Assembly: GCA_902766215.1 (NCBI GenBank)
Contig: CACXCV010000184.1
Coordinates: 1 to 5,796, forward strand
Reading direction: 5' to 3'
Origin: Oscillospiraceae bacterium
Lineage (GTDB): Bacteria > Bacillota > Clostridia > Oscillospirales > Oscillospiraceae
Length of the DNA: 5,796 nucleotides
The translations under genes and the position numbers were made by a program. Of this stretch, positions 5,761 through 5,796 are shown in pieces. The notes below the pieces were generated by a model. The model searched no databases, had not been told where the DNA came from, and was given only the letters and a program-made list of their open reading frames with translations. Numbering within the stretch: the stretch's first letter is position 1; each line of letters opens with the position of its first letter.

Positions 5761-5796
5761 GATGGCTTCTTTCTGATCTTCCAGTCCTGTAACCGG
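5757..5796 (-). CDS. 3' end of unidentified upstream gene (partial)
   Basis: One minus-strand frame is open from the right window edge and ends at a TGA whose first two bases are the last two of the dxs ATG, giving an ATGA overlap. The visible C-terminus reads RLQDWKIRKKPS. Four-base stop/start overlaps of this type recur twice more in the operon, which is the main reason to believe this is a real gene end. Twelve residues are too few to identify the product. In related genomes the gene before dxs is often a polyprenyl (farnesyl/geranyl) diphosphate synthase, and a basic C-terminal tail would not contradict that, but this is a guess from synteny. The other two frames are also open over these few bases, so the frame choice rests only on the overlap. 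Confidence 0.4.
   Translation of the reverse strand, partial: RLQDWKIRKKPS

Noticed and set aside
1..5796. tRNA, rRNA, CRISPR array, insertion sequence, riboswitch or phage attachment site
   Set aside because: Coding sequence fills almost all of the window, and I saw no cloverleaf, regularly spaced repeats, terminal inverted repeats or transposase motifs in the remaining spacers of 38 and about 106 bases.

Overview
This window is an ordinary, tightly packed Firmicutes housekeeping operon. Every recognisable gene is on the minus strand, so transcription runs from the right edge to the left. In transcription order they are: the last codons of an unidentified upstream gene, dxs (1-deoxy-D-xylulose-5-phosphate synthase), a tlyA-type rRNA 2'-O-methyltransferase, NAD kinase, the arginine repressor argR, recN (SMC-like repair ATPase), a short spacer, and the first codons of a further gene cut by the left edge. 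The order dxs - tlyA - nadK - argR - recN is a well-known clostridial/bacillar arrangement. Strong G/C preference at third codon positions, together with this gene order, suggests a high-GC clostridium, perhaps a gut Oscillospirales/Oscillospiraceae relative. That placement is inference from gene order and composition, not from a marker gene.

Right part (3901-5796): dxs is complete at 619 codons. Its start overlaps the stop of the preceding reading frame by four bases (ATGA). Its last 50 bases overlap the start of tlyA, whose strong Shine-Dalgarno sequence lies inside the dxs coding sequence. Middle (1823-3950): tlyA, nadK and argR are complete and joined by two more ATGA stop/start overlaps, so the whole block looks translationally coupled. 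Left (120-1784): recN follows argR after a 38-base gap with its own ribosome binding site. The last ~119 bases are clearly more A/T-rich. They hold a possible 16-codon micro-ORF with a good ribosome binding site, a 7-bp inverted repeat and the start of the next gene. I see no convincing intrinsic terminator there.

The genes serve different basic functions: isoprenoid precursor synthesis, ribosome modification, NADP supply, arginine-responsive repression and DNA repair. They are probably co-transcribed by conserved synteny rather than forming one pathway. A plausible metabolic link is that NAD kinase supplies the NADP(H) pool used by the next MEP-pathway step. All catalytic motifs I looked for are present and no gene looks broken. 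The large plus-strand open frames are codon-register antisense shadows. I found no new biological system here; the left-edge spacer is the only stretch with unexplained structure.
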